Assembly: GCA_964448935.1 (NCBI GenBank) | Contig: CAYVBE010000013.1 | Span: 1-45,371 of the forward strand | Direction of reading: 5' to 3' | Origin: CAYVBE01 sp964448935 | GTDB taxonomy: Bacteria; Planctomycetota; Brocadiia; SM23-32 | Length of the DNA: 45,371 nt | Shown here: piece after piece, positions 31,981-41,404 of the stretch | How positions within the stretch are numbered: position 1 is the stretch's first letter | Layout: the number at the start of each line of letters is the position of its first letter | Notes under the pieces: generated by a model | Databases searched by the model: none | Told to the model about the DNA's origin: nothing | What the model saw: only the letters and a program-made list of their open reading frames with translations | Program-made: the position numbers and the translations under genes

Positions 31981-33177
31981 ATGACGCATCAACTGCCGGA
32001 TGAAAGAGGATATTTCGGGGAGTTCGGGGGGCGGTTCGTGCCGGAGACCCTCATCCCCGCGCTCGAACAACTCCAGACGGCCTACCTGGACGCCCGAGAG
32101 GACGAGGATTTCCAGGCGCGGCTCGATTACTTCCTGCGCCGCTACGCCGGCCGCCCCAACCCGCTCTACCACGCCGAACGTTTCAGCGAGCGCGTGGGCG
32201 GCGGCCCGATATACCTCAAGCGCGAGGACCTGAACCACACCGGCGCCCATAAGATCAACAACGCCCTCGGCCAGGCCCTGCTGGCGGTGCGGATGGGCAA
32301 GGAGCGCATCATCGCGGAGACCGGTGCGGGGCAGCACGGCCTGGCCACCGCCACAGCGGCCGCGCGCTTCGGCCTGGACTGCGAGGTCTACATGGGCACC
32401 GAGGACATGCGCCGCCAGCGGCCGAACGTGCTGAAGATGAGGCTGCTGGGCACACGCGTGGTGCCGGTGGAGGCCGGCTCCAGGACGCTGAAGGACGCCT
32501 GCAACGAGGCCCTGCGCGACTGGATGGGCAGCTTCGAGAGCACCCACTACATCCTGGGCAGCGTGACCGGGCCGCACCCCTATCCCCTGATGGTGCGCGA
32601 CTTCCAGTCCGTCATCGGCCGCGAGACCCGCCGGCAAGTCCTGGATCAGGCTGGCCGCCTGCCCGACTGCCTGATCGCCTGCGTGGGCGGCGGCAGCAAT
32701 GCCATCGGCATGTTCTACCCCTTCCTGAGCGATGAAGAAGTGCGCATGGTTGGGGTGGAGGCCGGCGGCCGTGGCTTCGATCCCGGCCAGCACGCCGCCA
32801 CCCTCCTGCAGGGCCGCCCCGGCGTGCTGCATGGCAGCAAGAGCTACGTGCTGCAGGACGAAGACGGCCAGACCGGCGAGGTCCACTCCGTCTCCGCCGG
32901 GCTGGATTACCCCGGCGTGGGACCGGAACACAGCTACTTGAAAGAGACCGGCCGGGCCACCTACACCTCGGTGACCGACGAGGAGGCGCTGGAGGCTTTC
33001 CAGGTACTGGCGCGCACGGAGGGCATCATCCCTGCCCTGGAGAGCGCGCACACCCTGGCCTACCTGCTGAAAGAGGAAAACCGGCCATCGCCGGACGAGC
33101 TGACCGTCGTCTGCCTGTCGGGCCGCGGGGAGAAGGACCTGGCCGAGGCCATACGCGTTCTCGGTCTGGAAGCCTGA
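31981..33177 (+). CDS. trpB: Tryptophan synthase beta chain
   Basis: The PLP enzyme that condenses indole with serine. It is 398 aa, the TrpB1 type. It begins with GYFGEFGGRFVPETLIPAL. The PLP lysine is in the signature LNHTGAHKINNALGQALLA, with the later phosphate-binding GGGSNAIGMF. Also present are ETGAGQHGLATATAAA and the ending LSGRGEKDL. It is followed by trpA after 19 nt; the two subunits form the channelled alpha2-beta2 complex. Other trp genes are not in the window. Confidence 0.96.
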   Translation: MTHQLPDERGYFGEFGGRFVPETLIPALEQLQTAYLDAREDEDFQARLDYFLRRYAGRPNPLYHAERFSERVGGGPIYLKREDLNHTGAHKINNALGQALLAVRMGKERIIAETGAGQHGLATATAAARFGLDCEVYMGTEDMRRQRPNVLKMRLLGTRVVPVEAGSRTLKDACNEALRDWMGSFESTHYILGSVTGPHPYPLMVRDFQSVIGRETRRQVLDQAGRLPDCLIACVGGGSNAIGMFYPFLSDEEVRMVGVEAGGRGFDPGQHAATLLQGRPGVLHGSKSYVLQDEDGQTGEVHSVSAGLDYPGVGPEHSYLKETGRATYTSVTDEEALEAFQVLARTEGIIPALESAHTLAYLLKEENRPSPDELTVVCLSGRGEKDLAEAIRVLGLEA

Positions 33178-33196
33178 ACGACATCCCGGAGAGAGC

Positions 33197-34000
33197 ATGA
33201 ACAGAATAGACGCCCGCTTCCGCGACCTTGCCGAGGCCGACCAGGCCGCCTTCATCCCGTTCTTCACGGCGGGGGACCCATCCCTGGAGGTCACTTGCCG
33301 CCTGCTGCAGGAGGCCGAAAGCGCCGGCGCCGACCTGATCGAGCTGGGCTTCCCCTACTCCGACCCCATCGCCGACGGACCCACCATCCAGGACTCCTAC
33401 CACCGCGCCCTGGAGCGGGGCGTGCGGGTGGACCGCGTCTTCGACACCGTGGCCGGGGCTCGGAAAAGCTGCCCGCTTCCCATCGTGGCCATGATCTCCT
33501 ACAGCCTGGTCTTCCGCATGGGCATGGAAGCATTTATCGAGCGCGCGCGCGAGGCCGGGTTGGACGGCGCCACCATACCGGACCTTCCCGTGGAAGAAGC
33601 CGCCGCGTACTTTGAGGCGGCCGAGGAGCGGGACTTCCGGCTGATCTGCTTCGTCACGCCCGCCACCGTGCGGGAAAGGCGGCAGATGGTGGTGCGCAAC
33701 GCCGCCGGCTTCATCTACTACATCGCCGTGCGGGGCATCACCGGAGAGCGCACCGGCCTGCCGGAGGACCTGGTGGACAACATCCGGGCGCTGAAGGAAT
33801 TGACCTCCGTGCCCGTTGCGGTGGGATTCGGCATTTCTCAGCCGGAGCACGCGCGCGCTGTGGCGCATCAGGCGGACGGCGTCATCGTGGGCAGCGCCAT
33901 CGTCCGCCGCATGGCCGCCGCGGCGGAGGAAGGCACTGACCCCGTGGCCGCAGCCACTGACTTCATCAAACAAATGGCCGACGTTACACACCGGGTCTGA
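33197..34000 (+). CDS. trpA: Tryptophan synthase alpha chain
   Basis: Cleaves indole-3-glycerol phosphate to indole, which is passed to TrpB. It is 267 aa. The catalytic Glu is in LIELGFPYSDPIADGPTIQ and the catalytic Asp in GATIPDLPVEEA. The glycine-rich loop and phosphate site are recognisable (GITGER; VAVGFGISQPEH; GVIVGSAIV). A 6-bp hairpin GGAACG/CGTTCC (34001-34025) follows directly after the stop and may be a weak terminator. Confidence 0.95.
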   Translation: MNRIDARFRDLAEADQAAFIPFFTAGDPSLEVTCRLLQEAESAGADLIELGFPYSDPIADGPTIQDSYHRALERGVRVDRVFDTVAGARKSCPLPIVAMISYSLVFRMGMEAFIERAREAGLDGATIPDLPVEEAAAYFEAAEERDFRLICFVTPATVRERRQMVVRNAAGFIYYIAVRGITGERTGLPEDLVDNIRALKELTSVPVAVGFGISQPEHARAVAHQADGVIVGSAIVRRMAAAAEEGTDPVAAATDFIKQMADVTHRV

Positions 34001-34030
34001 GGAACGTGGCCCGGCGCCCCGTTCCTTCGC

Positions 34031-34036
34031 TATAAT
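34031..34036 (+). promoter_or_regulatory. -10 element upstream of the kinase gene
   Basis: A perfect TATAAT at 34031-34036 with no recognisable -35 at 17 bp. Initiation near 34043 would leave about 33 nt before GTG 34076, which supports that start over GTG 34049. Confidence 0.45.
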
Positions 34037-34075
34037 GATACCGGTCCCGTGATTTGGCTTCGAAGGGGACGCCCG

Positions 34076-37027
34076 GTGCGCATAGAGTGCCCCTACTGCC
34101 AGCACCCGGTCCAGATTCCCGGCGGAGAGACGCGCGTCGTCTGCCCGGGCTGCAGCGGCAGCTTTGTCTGCCGCTCGTTCCCTGAAGGCGCCGGACAGGA
34201 CAGAACCCACCTGGCAGACGCACCCACATTGGCCGGCCCCGAGGTAAGGTTCGCCTGTCCCGTGTGCGACGCCCAGATCCACCGTCCGGCCGGCGGCCCT
34301 TACGGCAATTGCCCGAACTGCGGCGCCCGGCTTGGTGGCCCCCCGGTCCTTCACGCCAACCGGGTTGTGTCTGGAGAAGAGGAACTGAAGGAAGAGCCGA
34401 CGACACGGCCGGAAAGCGAGGGACAGCATGACATTGAGTGGCTCCGGGAACACTTCCGTAACCGTTATGACATAGTCCGCTTCCTGGCACGGGGCGGAAT
34501 GGGAGCCGTGTACAAGGCCCGTCAGAAACGCCCCCGGCGCGACGTGGCCCTGAAGATGATGGCCGGCGGCGGCTTCGCCTCGGTGCAACAGCGCAAACGG
34601 TTCGAGAGAGAGGCCCAGGCCGTCGCCCAGATCAATCATCCCGGCATCGTGCCCGTTTACGAATACGGCGAGATCGCCGGGCAGCCTTATTTCACGATGG
34701 AGTACGTGGAGGGGCTGAACTTGCATCATTATGTCCGCCGGAAGAATCTCGACCGGGAAGAGATTTGTCGGTTGATTATTGCCGTCTGTGACGCCGTTCA
34801 CCACGCCCATGAGCAAGGAGTGATCCACCGTGACTTGAAGCCGGGCAACATCATCGTCGAGCACTCGGGCAGACCGCGGGTGCTGGATTTTGGGCTTTCA
34901 CGCCGCTCCGTGCGCAGTGGACAGTCCATGCTTACCGCGACCGGCGATTTTCTGGGAACGCCTCGCTATATGAGCCCGGAACAAGCTCTGGGGCGTCCGT
35001 CTGCGGTGGATCGCCAGAGCGACGTGTACAGCCTGGGCATCATCCTCTATGAACTGCTAACCGGTATGGTGCCCTACCCCGTTGATTACGCCAAAGGCCT
35101 GGAAGTCTACAGGATCATTCGGGAAGCCGAGCCCATCAAACCCGGAGACGTCAACCCCGGCATCCCACAGGATCTGGAAATCATTGTCCTGACGGCAATA
35201 GCCAAGGAGAAAAGCCAGCGCTACCACACCGCCCGGGCGCTGGCGCGGGACCTGCAGCGGTTCCTGGAGGTCCGCCCCATCCTCGCGCGGCCCGCCACAC
35301 GGTGGTACCGACTGCGCAAGTGGGCGTGGCGCAACCGGGCTACCCTCGTGCCCATCTGCGCGTCTACTTTCGTGCTCATCACGGTCGGGGGCTTTCTGCT
35401 GAGCCGTGTGGCATCCGAAAGCGCCGAAAAGAAGGGACTAAGGACTCATTATGAGCGGCTCATGGGTGGCGCGAAGACCACCAAAGAAAAAGTGGAGCAA
35501 CTCATAGCGGAGGACAAATGGGAAGAGGCCTGGTGGCTCGGCAGCTTCGCGGTCGATCTCATGCCGGATCAAGCGGGGGTTGAGGGGCTGAAATGGCGAG
35601 TGCGCCGGGCTGCCGAAAGCCGCACCCGAAAGGGCCTGGCGGAGTTTGCCGACCTGGTAAATCGGCACCGCTGGACGGATGCCAGGCAGAAGGCAGACCA
35701 GTTGGCCCGCATCGCCGACAGAATGTCGTCCTTCCCGGAACTGGCCGGTAGGCTGGCGAGCATCCAGACTGAGTTTGATCGGCGATGCTGGGAACACCTG
35801 CAGGAGACTGTGAAGCAAGCGTATCGGCGAGACGCGGCCGTGCAGGCGATACGCAGTTTCATCGAGATGTTGCCAGAGAACCCGCATGTCGAGTCGGCCC
35901 AGCGCCTCTTGCGTAGCGTCGAAAGCCGGAACGCCGAGTATTTCTTCGATCAGCACAAGCTAGCGTTCCGCCGGGCAATGAAAGAGTATCGGTGGGTGGA
36001 TGCCGAAAGCATCTGCGCTTCAGCGGAGAGGTTTGCGGAAACCCAAGAGCTCCCTGAGCGATCGCAGGCCCAGTCAGCCGCCGCGCGGTGGCGCGGCGAG
36101 CTGAACTCCGTCATCCGGCCCCGCACGGCGCACGCCCTTGCCCTCGCGCAATCCTTCCGAGACAGCCGAACGCCTGTCAAGGACATCGCTCTGGGACCAC
36201 AGCACGACCTCTTGGTGGTGGCAGCCATAGACAAACCGCTGGAACTCTGGAGTCTGGCGCACCCGACTTTTATGCGGAGACTGGAAGTCGCGGCCCGTGT
36301 TCGGCGTGTTGCGGTCTCACCGGACGGTCGCCTGCTGGCCGCCTACCTTGAGAATGGGCAGATACCGCTCTGGGACCTTCCGAGGACAAAGAGGCTGGGC
36401 GTACTGCGCGGACGTGCCTCGTGGGTGCCCTCCCTGGTCTTCTCGTCGGATAGCAAGCTGCTACTTGGTGCCAACAGTCAGAATCTCACCCTCTGGAAAA
36501 TGCCGGAGGGCAAACGGCTCGAAACACAGCCGGAAGCCGGCAACGCGCCTGCCACCCTGGCACCCGGCGGCGACCTGGTGGCCGCCGCACTGCCCGAGCG
36601 GGATGTCGGTCTATGGGATACCTTGACCGGCCAGCGAGTGTTCGCTCTCCGTGCGCCCGTACCTCCCACAAAGCTGGCGTTCACCCCTGGAGGAAACCGA
36701 CTCATTACTGCGCATTTCCTCCACCAGCATAGTGCGCTCTACGTCTCCGACCTCGATACCGGCGCGATCGGACTTCTGGCCACCCTCACCAGAAGGGTCT
36801 GGACAATGGCTGTATCGCCAGACGCGCGCCTCGTTCTCACAGGGGACTCGGAGCCATCGCTGAAGCTATGGGCGGAAAAAGATGGTCGCATGCTGGCCGA
36901 CCTCCCCTGCGCCAGCGTGCCCTCTACCGCGGTGTTCGATGACCGATGTCGGTTCCTGCTGGTGGGCCATAACAATGGCACGATTACCCGTTGGGCAATA
37001 CCTCAGGCGACACATGCTTCTGAGTGA
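34076..37027 (+). CDS. Zinc-ribbon/Ser-Thr protein kinase/WD40 membrane protein
   Basis: A 983-aa Hanks-type kinase with a composite architecture. Two CxxC zinc ribbons come first (CPYCQHP...CPGC, about 5-32; CPVCDAQ...CPNC, about 61-85). The kinase domain (about 128-395) has GGMGAVYKA, the ATP-binding Lys in DVALKMM, HRDLKPGNI, DFGLS and YMSPEQ, all intact, so it should be active. One membrane helix follows (LVPICASTFVLITVGGFLLS, about 425-445), then a helical region and a C-terminal WD40-type propeller (about 690-983; repeats with LWSL, LWDL, LWKM, LWDT, LWAE). The kinase is predicted cytosolic and the propeller outside it. GTG 34076 has AAGGGG upstream. The architecture is typical of planctomycete sensor kinases; the ligand is unknown. 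Confidence 0.88.
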   Translation: MRIECPYCQHPVQIPGGETRVVCPGCSGSFVCRSFPEGAGQDRTHLADAPTLAGPEVRFACPVCDAQIHRPAGGPYGNCPNCGARLGGPPVLHANRVVSGEEELKEEPTTRPESEGQHDIEWLREHFRNRYDIVRFLARGGMGAVYKARQKRPRRDVALKMMAGGGFASVQQRKRFEREAQAVAQINHPGIVPVYEYGEIAGQPYFTMEYVEGLNLHHYVRRKNLDREEICRLIIAVCDAVHHAHEQGVIHRDLKPGNIIVEHSGRPRVLDFGLSRRSVRSGQSMLTATGDFLGTPRYMSPEQALGRPSAVDRQSDVYSLGIILYELLTGMVPYPVDYAKGLEVYRIIREAEPIKPGDVNPGIPQDLEIIVLTAIAKEKSQRYHTARALARDLQRFLEVRPILARPATRWYRLRKWAWRNRATLVPICASTFVLITVGGFLLSRVASESAEKKGLRTHYERLMGGAKTTKEKVEQLIAEDKWEEAWWLGSFAVDLMPDQAGVEGLKWRVRRAAESRTRKGLAEFADLVNRHRWTDARQKADQLARIADRMSSFPELAGRLASIQTEFDRRCWEHLQETVKQAYRRDAAVQAIRSFIEMLPENPHVESAQRLLRSVESRNAEYFFDQHKLAFRRAMKEYRWVDAESICASAERFAETQELPERSQAQSAAARWRGELNSVIRPRTAHALALAQSFRDSRTPVKDIALGPQHDLLVVAAIDKPLELWSLAHPTFMRRLEVAARVRRVAVSPDGRLLAAYLENGQIPLWDLPRTKRLGVLRGRASWVPSLVFSSDSKLLLGANSQNLTLWKMPEGKRLETQPEAGNAPATLAPGGDLVAAALPERDVGLWDTLTGQRVFALRAPVPPTKLAFTPGGNRLITAHFLHQHSALYVSDLDTGAIGLLATLTRRVWTMAVSPDARLVLTGDSEPSLKLWAEKDGRMLADLPCASVPSTAVFDDRCRFLLVGHNNGTITRWAIPQATHASE

Positions 37028-37045
37028 GCCCATAAAAGCGCCAGA

Positions 37046-37075
37046 TTGACATCTCTACCTGCCGCAGTTCATAAT
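37046..37075 (+). promoter_or_regulatory. Promoter for priA
   Basis: TTGACA (37046-37051), an 18-base spacer, CATAAT (37070-37075). Both boxes are strong and lie about 40 nt upstream of the priA ATG. Confidence 0.65.
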
Positions 37076-37115
37076 CCATGTTATACAACATAGCCAGAAA
37101 GGGTCGCCGTTTTCC

Positions 37116-39380
37116 ATGTTTAAGTCCCCCGAAGGCAGGCGGACCGAGCCACGCATCGCCGTGGTGGCGCCCAATCTGCCCCTCGACCGCACCTTCGATT
37201 ACATCATCCCTGAGCCCCTGCGCGGCCGCGTGCAGCCGGGCAGCCGCGTGCGCGTGCCCTTCGGCAATCGCAAGGGCGTCCTGGGATACTGCGTCGGCCT
37301 GAAGAAAGAGCCTGACGTTGCGGAGGCCAGGCTCAAGCCCCTGAAAAAGTGTCTGGACGAACAGCCACTCTTCACGCCCGAGCTGCAGGAGCTGGCCCGC
37401 TGGATCTCCGATTACTATCGCTGCTCCCTGGGCGAGGCGCTCCATGCCGTGCTGCCCGCGGCCGTCCGCAAGGGCCGGCGCAGGCGCAAGCTCCAGTTCG
37501 CCGTCCTGGAGATGACCCCCGATGAGGCCGAGGAGAAGGCGGACGAGATATTCGACCGCAGCCCCTCCCAGAGCAAGATACTGCGCGCCCTGGCCGCCGC
37601 CGAGGGCGAGGCGCCGCTGGTCAACATCCTGAAGGGCACCTCCACCTCACGCTCCTCCTCCGGTGCCCTGGAGCGCCGGGGGCTCATCCGCATCGAGAAG
37701 CGCACAGTTGAGAAGGAAGACCCCCTGAGCCCCGTCCGCGCGGAGCGCCGTCCCCCCCACCGGCTCACGCCCGAGCAGCAGCAGGCATTCGCCCAGATAA
37801 AGAGCTGGATCGAGCGCGAGACCTTCCACGTCGTGCTGCTGCACGGCATCACCAGCAGCGGCAAGACAGAGGTCTACATGCACGCCATCGCCGAGGTCGT
37901 CCAGCGGGGCAGGCAGGCCATCGTACTGGTGCCGGAGATCAGCCTGACGCCACAGACGGTCCGGCATTTCAGCAGCCGTTTTGACCGGCTGGCCGTGCTG
38001 CACAGCCACCTGACCGAGGCAGAGCGCCGCCGCCAGTGGCAGACCATCCGCCGGGGCGAGGCGGACGTGGTGATCGGCGCCCGGTCCGCCGTCTTCGCCC
38101 CCGTGCCGGACCTGGGGCTTCTGGTGATAGACGAGGAGCACGAGAACACCTTCAAGCAGGACAACGTGCCGCGTTACCACGCGCGTGACGTGGGCATCGT
38201 GCGCGCCGGGCAGAGCGACGCCCTGGTCGTCCTCGGCACGGCCACCCCTTCGCTGGAGAGCTACTACAACGCGCGCACGGGCAAGTACACCGCCCTGCGG
38301 CTGACCCGCCGCATCGGCGAGCACCCGCTCCCGCCGGTCGAGATTGTGGACATGCGCGAGGAGTGGGCCGGCAAGGGCCGCCTGCGCACCATCAGCCGCC
38401 GCCTGGAGGCATGCGTGCGGAACACCCTGGAGGAGGGGCGGCAGGCGCTGCTGTTCATCAACCGGCGCGGCTATTCGCCCTTCGTGCACTGCACCCGGTG
38501 CGGCTTCGTGCTCAAGTGCGGCCGGTGCGACATTACGCTCAACTACCACCGCAAGATCAACGTAGCCGAGTGCCACTACTGCGGTTATCAGCAGCGCCCG
38601 CCCGACGCGTGCCCGGAGTGCGGCCTGGAGCCGATGCGCTACGGCGGCACCGGCACCGAGAAGGTGCACGACGCGGTCGAGAAGCTTTTTCCGGACAGCA
38701 CCTCCATCCGGATGGACAGCGACACCACGCGCGCCCGCCGCTCCCACGAGCAGAAGCTGGACGCATTCCGCAAGGGAGAGGCCGACATACTGGTGGGCAC
38801 GCAGATGGTGGCGAAGGGGCTGGACTTCCCCAACGTGACCACCGTGGGCGTGGTGAACGCCGACGTAGCCCTCCACCTGCCCGATTTCCGCTCGCGCGAG
38901 CGCACGTTTCAGCTCCTGGCTCAGGTGGCCGGTCGCACGGGACGCGGTCCGGCCGGCGGACGGGTAATCGTCCAGACCTTCATGCCCGCCGAGCCCAGCA
39001 TCCAGGCGGCGGCGAAGCACGATTACGAGGAGTTCGCGCAGAACGAGCTGCCCCACCGCCGCAGGTTCCGCTATCCCCCGTTCGGCCGGCTGATCCGCAT
39101 CATCTGCCGCGGCCGGAAGCTGGAGCGCATCGAGGACTTCACGCGCGGGCTGGGAAAGGCCCTGCGCAAGCTCTGCTCCGAAGCAACGGAGTCGCTCCAG
39201 ATCCTGGGTCCCAACCCCGCCCCCGTCTCACAGATACGCGGGCGCCACCGGCGTCACCTGCTCATAAAATGCCCCAACTCCCGCAGCGTCCGGGAGCTGC
39301 TGGACGAAGCCCACCCCCTCCTCAAAGGCCCGTCCGGCCTGAAAGTCCTGGTGGACGTGGACCCGGTCTCCATGCTGTAG
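37116..39380 (+). CDS. priA: Primosomal replication restart helicase PriA
   Basis: PriA recognises stalled forks and reloads the replicative helicase. It is 754 aa. The N-terminal 3'-DNA-binding domain (PNLPLDRTFDYIIPEPLRGR) is followed by superfamily 2 helicase motifs: Walker A HGITSSGKTEVYM, Walker B/DEEH in LVIDEEHENTFKQD, and YHARDVG. The zinc-binding insert has four CxxC pairs (CTRCGF, CGRCD, CHYCGY, CPECG). GGTGTEKVHDAVEKLFP and the motif V/VI region QVAGRTGRGPAGG follow. All key motifs are present. ATG 37116; a separate unit with its own promoter. Confidence 0.95.
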   Translation: MFKSPEGRRTEPRIAVVAPNLPLDRTFDYIIPEPLRGRVQPGSRVRVPFGNRKGVLGYCVGLKKEPDVAEARLKPLKKCLDEQPLFTPELQELARWISDYYRCSLGEALHAVLPAAVRKGRRRRKLQFAVLEMTPDEAEEKADEIFDRSPSQSKILRALAAAEGEAPLVNILKGTSTSRSSSGALERRGLIRIEKRTVEKEDPLSPVRAERRPPHRLTPEQQQAFAQIKSWIERETFHVVLLHGITSSGKTEVYMHAIAEVVQRGRQAIVLVPEISLTPQTVRHFSSRFDRLAVLHSHLTEAERRRQWQTIRRGEADVVIGARSAVFAPVPDLGLLVIDEEHENTFKQDNVPRYHARDVGIVRAGQSDALVVLGTATPSLESYYNARTGKYTALRLTRRIGEHPLPPVEIVDMREEWAGKGRLRTISRRLEACVRNTLEEGRQALLFINRRGYSPFVHCTRCGFVLKCGRCDITLNYHRKINVAECHYCGYQQRPPDACPECGLEPMRYGGTGTEKVHDAVEKLFPDSTSIRMDSDTTRARRSHEQKLDAFRKGEADILVGTQMVAKGLDFPNVTTVGVVNADVALHLPDFRSRERTFQLLAQVAGRTGRGPAGGRVIVQTFMPAEPSIQAAAKHDYEEFAQNELPHRRRFRYPPFGRLIRIICRGRKLERIEDFTRGLGKALRKLCSEATESLQILGPNPAPVSQIRGRHRRHLLIKCPNSRSVRELLDEAHPLLKGPSGLKVLVDVDPVSML

Positions 39381-39471
39381 CGCCTGAGAGGACATCACAG
39401 AAACGCAACGGCAGACGAACTGCGAACGACAACAGCACATTCACCACAGAGAACGGCAAAAGAGGAAGGCT

Positions 39472-41037
39472 ATGAACTACAGGGGCAAACGGCTTTTTTT
39501 TGGTGTTCTTTTTCTGACGTTTGCTGCGGGCCAATCTCTTGCACAGCACGACCCGCAGCGCGACGCCGTGCGGCTCATCGCCCGCGACCGGTATACGAAG
39601 GCCGAAGAGAGACTGGCCGGCCACCCCGACAACCCCGAGACGGAGTTCGTGCTGGCGCTGATGCACAGCAGAGAGGGAGATGCGGAGGCCGCAGTGGAGC
39701 ACGCCCGGCGGGCGCTACAGGCCGGCCTGCCCATTGATCGCTTTGTATTCGGTCCGCCCGGGGCCCTCGGCACGCTGACCGGCACCGAAGTCTTCGCACA
39801 GTGGCTCACCGAGAAACCCTCGAGCATCCTTCAGGGGCCGATGGTGGGCAGCGTGACCGACACCTCGGCCCGTATCTGGGTACGCACGCCCGGTGAAGCG
39901 TTGGTGGCGATCACGGTCTTTCCTCTCGGGGAATCCGAAAACGGCATCCGGTCGGAACGGGTCGCATCGGGCCCCGACACGGGTTACGTCGCGACACCAC
40001 TCGTCCGCGGCCTATCGCCCGGCACAGAGCACCGCTACGTCGTGGCCGTGGACGGGCGGACGGGGCCGGAGTGCGAGGGGCGTTTCCGCACCTTCCCGCA
40101 CGAGGGCAGCCCCGCACGGTTTTCGGTGGGCTGCGGCGGCGGAGCGGGATACGTGCCACGACACGAGCACATGTGGAACGTCATCGCCGGGCGGCGCCCG
40201 GTGGCCTTCCTGATGCTGGGCGACAACGTCTATATTGACGACCCGCAGCACCGCCTGACCCAGGAATATTGCTATCGCCGCCGGCAGGCGCGGCCGGAAT
40301 GGCAGCAGTTCGCTTCCTCCACTGCTGTTTACGCCATCTGGGACGACCACGACTTCGGAACCAACGACTGCAACAGCACCCTCGCACCGGATGACCCGCC
40401 GTGGAAGCCGGACGTGCTGGAAGTCTTCAAGCAGAACTGGGTAAATCCGTCGTACGGCAGCCCGGAGCGACCCGGAATCTGGTTCGACTTCCACATCGGC
40501 GACGTGCATTTCATCATGCTCGACTGTCGCTTCTACCGCACCCGGCCGGGGCTCAAGAATCCCACTATGCTCGGCCCGCACCAGCTCAGGTGGCTCAAAC
40601 AGAAGCTCCACACCTCTGAAGCGACCTTCAAAGTCGTCGCCAGCTCCGTGCCCTGGGCCGAAGGCACCAAGCCCGGCAGCCGCGACACCTGGGACGGCTA
40701 CCCGGGGGAGCGCGAGGAGATATTCCGCTTCATCCGGGAGAACCGTGTCGAGGGCGTGGTATTGCTCTCGGCCGACCGCCACCGCTCGGACGCCTGGCGC
40801 ATCCCCCGCCCGGACGCCTACGACCTCTACGACCTGGAAAGCTCGAAACTGACCAACCGCCACACCCACCGAGAATTCGAGCAGGCCATCTTCAGCTACA
40901 ACAGTAAATGCTCCTTCGGCCTCCTGGACTTCGACACCACGCAACAGGACCCGCAACTCACCTACCGCGTGGTCAACATAGACAATGAAGTCGTTCACAC
41001 CCTGGTGCTGAAGAAGAGCCGGCTCAGCTTCGATTAA
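39472..41037 (+). CDS. PhoD-family metallophosphatase, secreted
   Basis: A 521-aa protein with a signal peptide (MNYRGKRLFFGVLFLTFAAG..., probable cleavage after SLA). A TPR-like helical segment follows (about 25-90: AEERLAGHPDNPETEFVLAL), then an N-terminal fibronectin-like PhoD_N domain (GPMVGSVTDTSARIWVRTPG). The calcineurin-like PhoD catalytic domain has FLMLGDNVYIDD, AIWDDHDFGTNDCNS, VASSVPWAEG and LSADRHRS, which supply the expected metal ligands. PhoD enzymes are extracellular Ca2+/Fe3+ phosphodi- or monoesterases; substrate is unknown here. GAGGAAGG precedes ATG 39472. The stop codon TAA lies inside the left end of the inverted-repeat element. Confidence 0.85.
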   Translation: MNYRGKRLFFGVLFLTFAAGQSLAQHDPQRDAVRLIARDRYTKAEERLAGHPDNPETEFVLALMHSREGDAEAAVEHARRALQAGLPIDRFVFGPPGALGTLTGTEVFAQWLTEKPSSILQGPMVGSVTDTSARIWVRTPGEALVAITVFPLGESENGIRSERVASGPDTGYVATPLVRGLSPGTEHRYVVAVDGRTGPECEGRFRTFPHEGSPARFSVGCGGGAGYVPRHEHMWNVIAGRRPVAFLMLGDNVYIDDPQHRLTQEYCYRRRQARPEWQQFASSTAVYAIWDDHDFGTNDCNSTLAPDDPPWKPDVLEVFKQNWVNPSYGSPERPGIWFDFHIGDVHFIMLDCRFYRTRPGLKNPTMLGPHQLRWLKQKLHTSEATFKVVASSVPWAEGTKPGSRDTWDGYPGEREEIFRFIRENRVEGVVLLSADRHRSDAWRIPRPDAYDLYDLESSKLTNRHTHREFEQAIFSYNSKCSFGLLDFDTTQQDPQLTYRVVNIDNEVVHTLVLKKSRLSFD

Positions 41038-41295
41038 CCCGGATGTTTCACGAGAGTTTGTCGGAATCCCACGCAACTGTTTAAAGGAACGTATCTTACA
41101 GCACAAAACCCGGCCATGCACAAGCAACACCCTGTGTACGCACCAGGGCGACGGTTTTGCTCTCAGGCAAGCCCGCACAAGCGAGCTACCGCAGGCGTGC
41201 CATAAGGCACGTCGAGGACAGGCGAGCGCGGAGGGCGCCGCATGAGGGCAAAAACGTCCGCTGGACGGAAAACACTCGTGAAATATCCGGGGTAA
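41034..41295. mobile_element. MITE-like element with 30-bp imperfect terminal inverted repeats
   Basis: Left end 41034-41063 and right end 41266-41295 are inverted repeats matching at 25 of 30 positions (core CCCGGATnTTTCACGAG). The 262-bp element holds no transposase or convincing ORF. Internal small hairpins include GTGCC/GGCAC and CGTCC/GGACG. It lies between two co-directional genes, and its left end contains the TAA of the upstream phosphatase gene. The structure fits a non-autonomous miniature element. The family is unknown, and no clear target-site duplication was found. Confidence 0.6.
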
Positions 41296-41296
41296 C

Positions 41297-41353
41297 CCAA
41301 CCATGTGTCCTCTGCGTCTCTGCGGTTCATTCGCCGTTGCCATTCGTGGTTGG
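41297..41353. repeat. Repeat-like stretch with CCAACCA/TGGTTGG ends
   Basis: A 57-bp segment bounded by perfect 7-bp inverted repeats (41297-41303, 41347-41353). The inside, GTGTCCTCTGCGTCTCTGCGG, read as a purine-rich CGCAGAGACGCAGAGGACAC on the other strand, resembles dispersed intergenic repeats seen in many environmental bacterial genomes (recollection). The remaining 41354-41404 shows nothing recognisable. Confidence 0.45.
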
Positions 41354-41404
41354 TCCGACCCCGTTCCGGCCCCTCACCCTCCGTGGTTCCGATCGCCGGA
41401 ACAC

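Noticed and set aside
39400..39465. Purine-rich stretch upstream of the PhoD-family gene resembling the ACCACAGAG repeats
   Set aside because: Only a short match (CACCACAGAGAACGG); too little to call a repeat copy.
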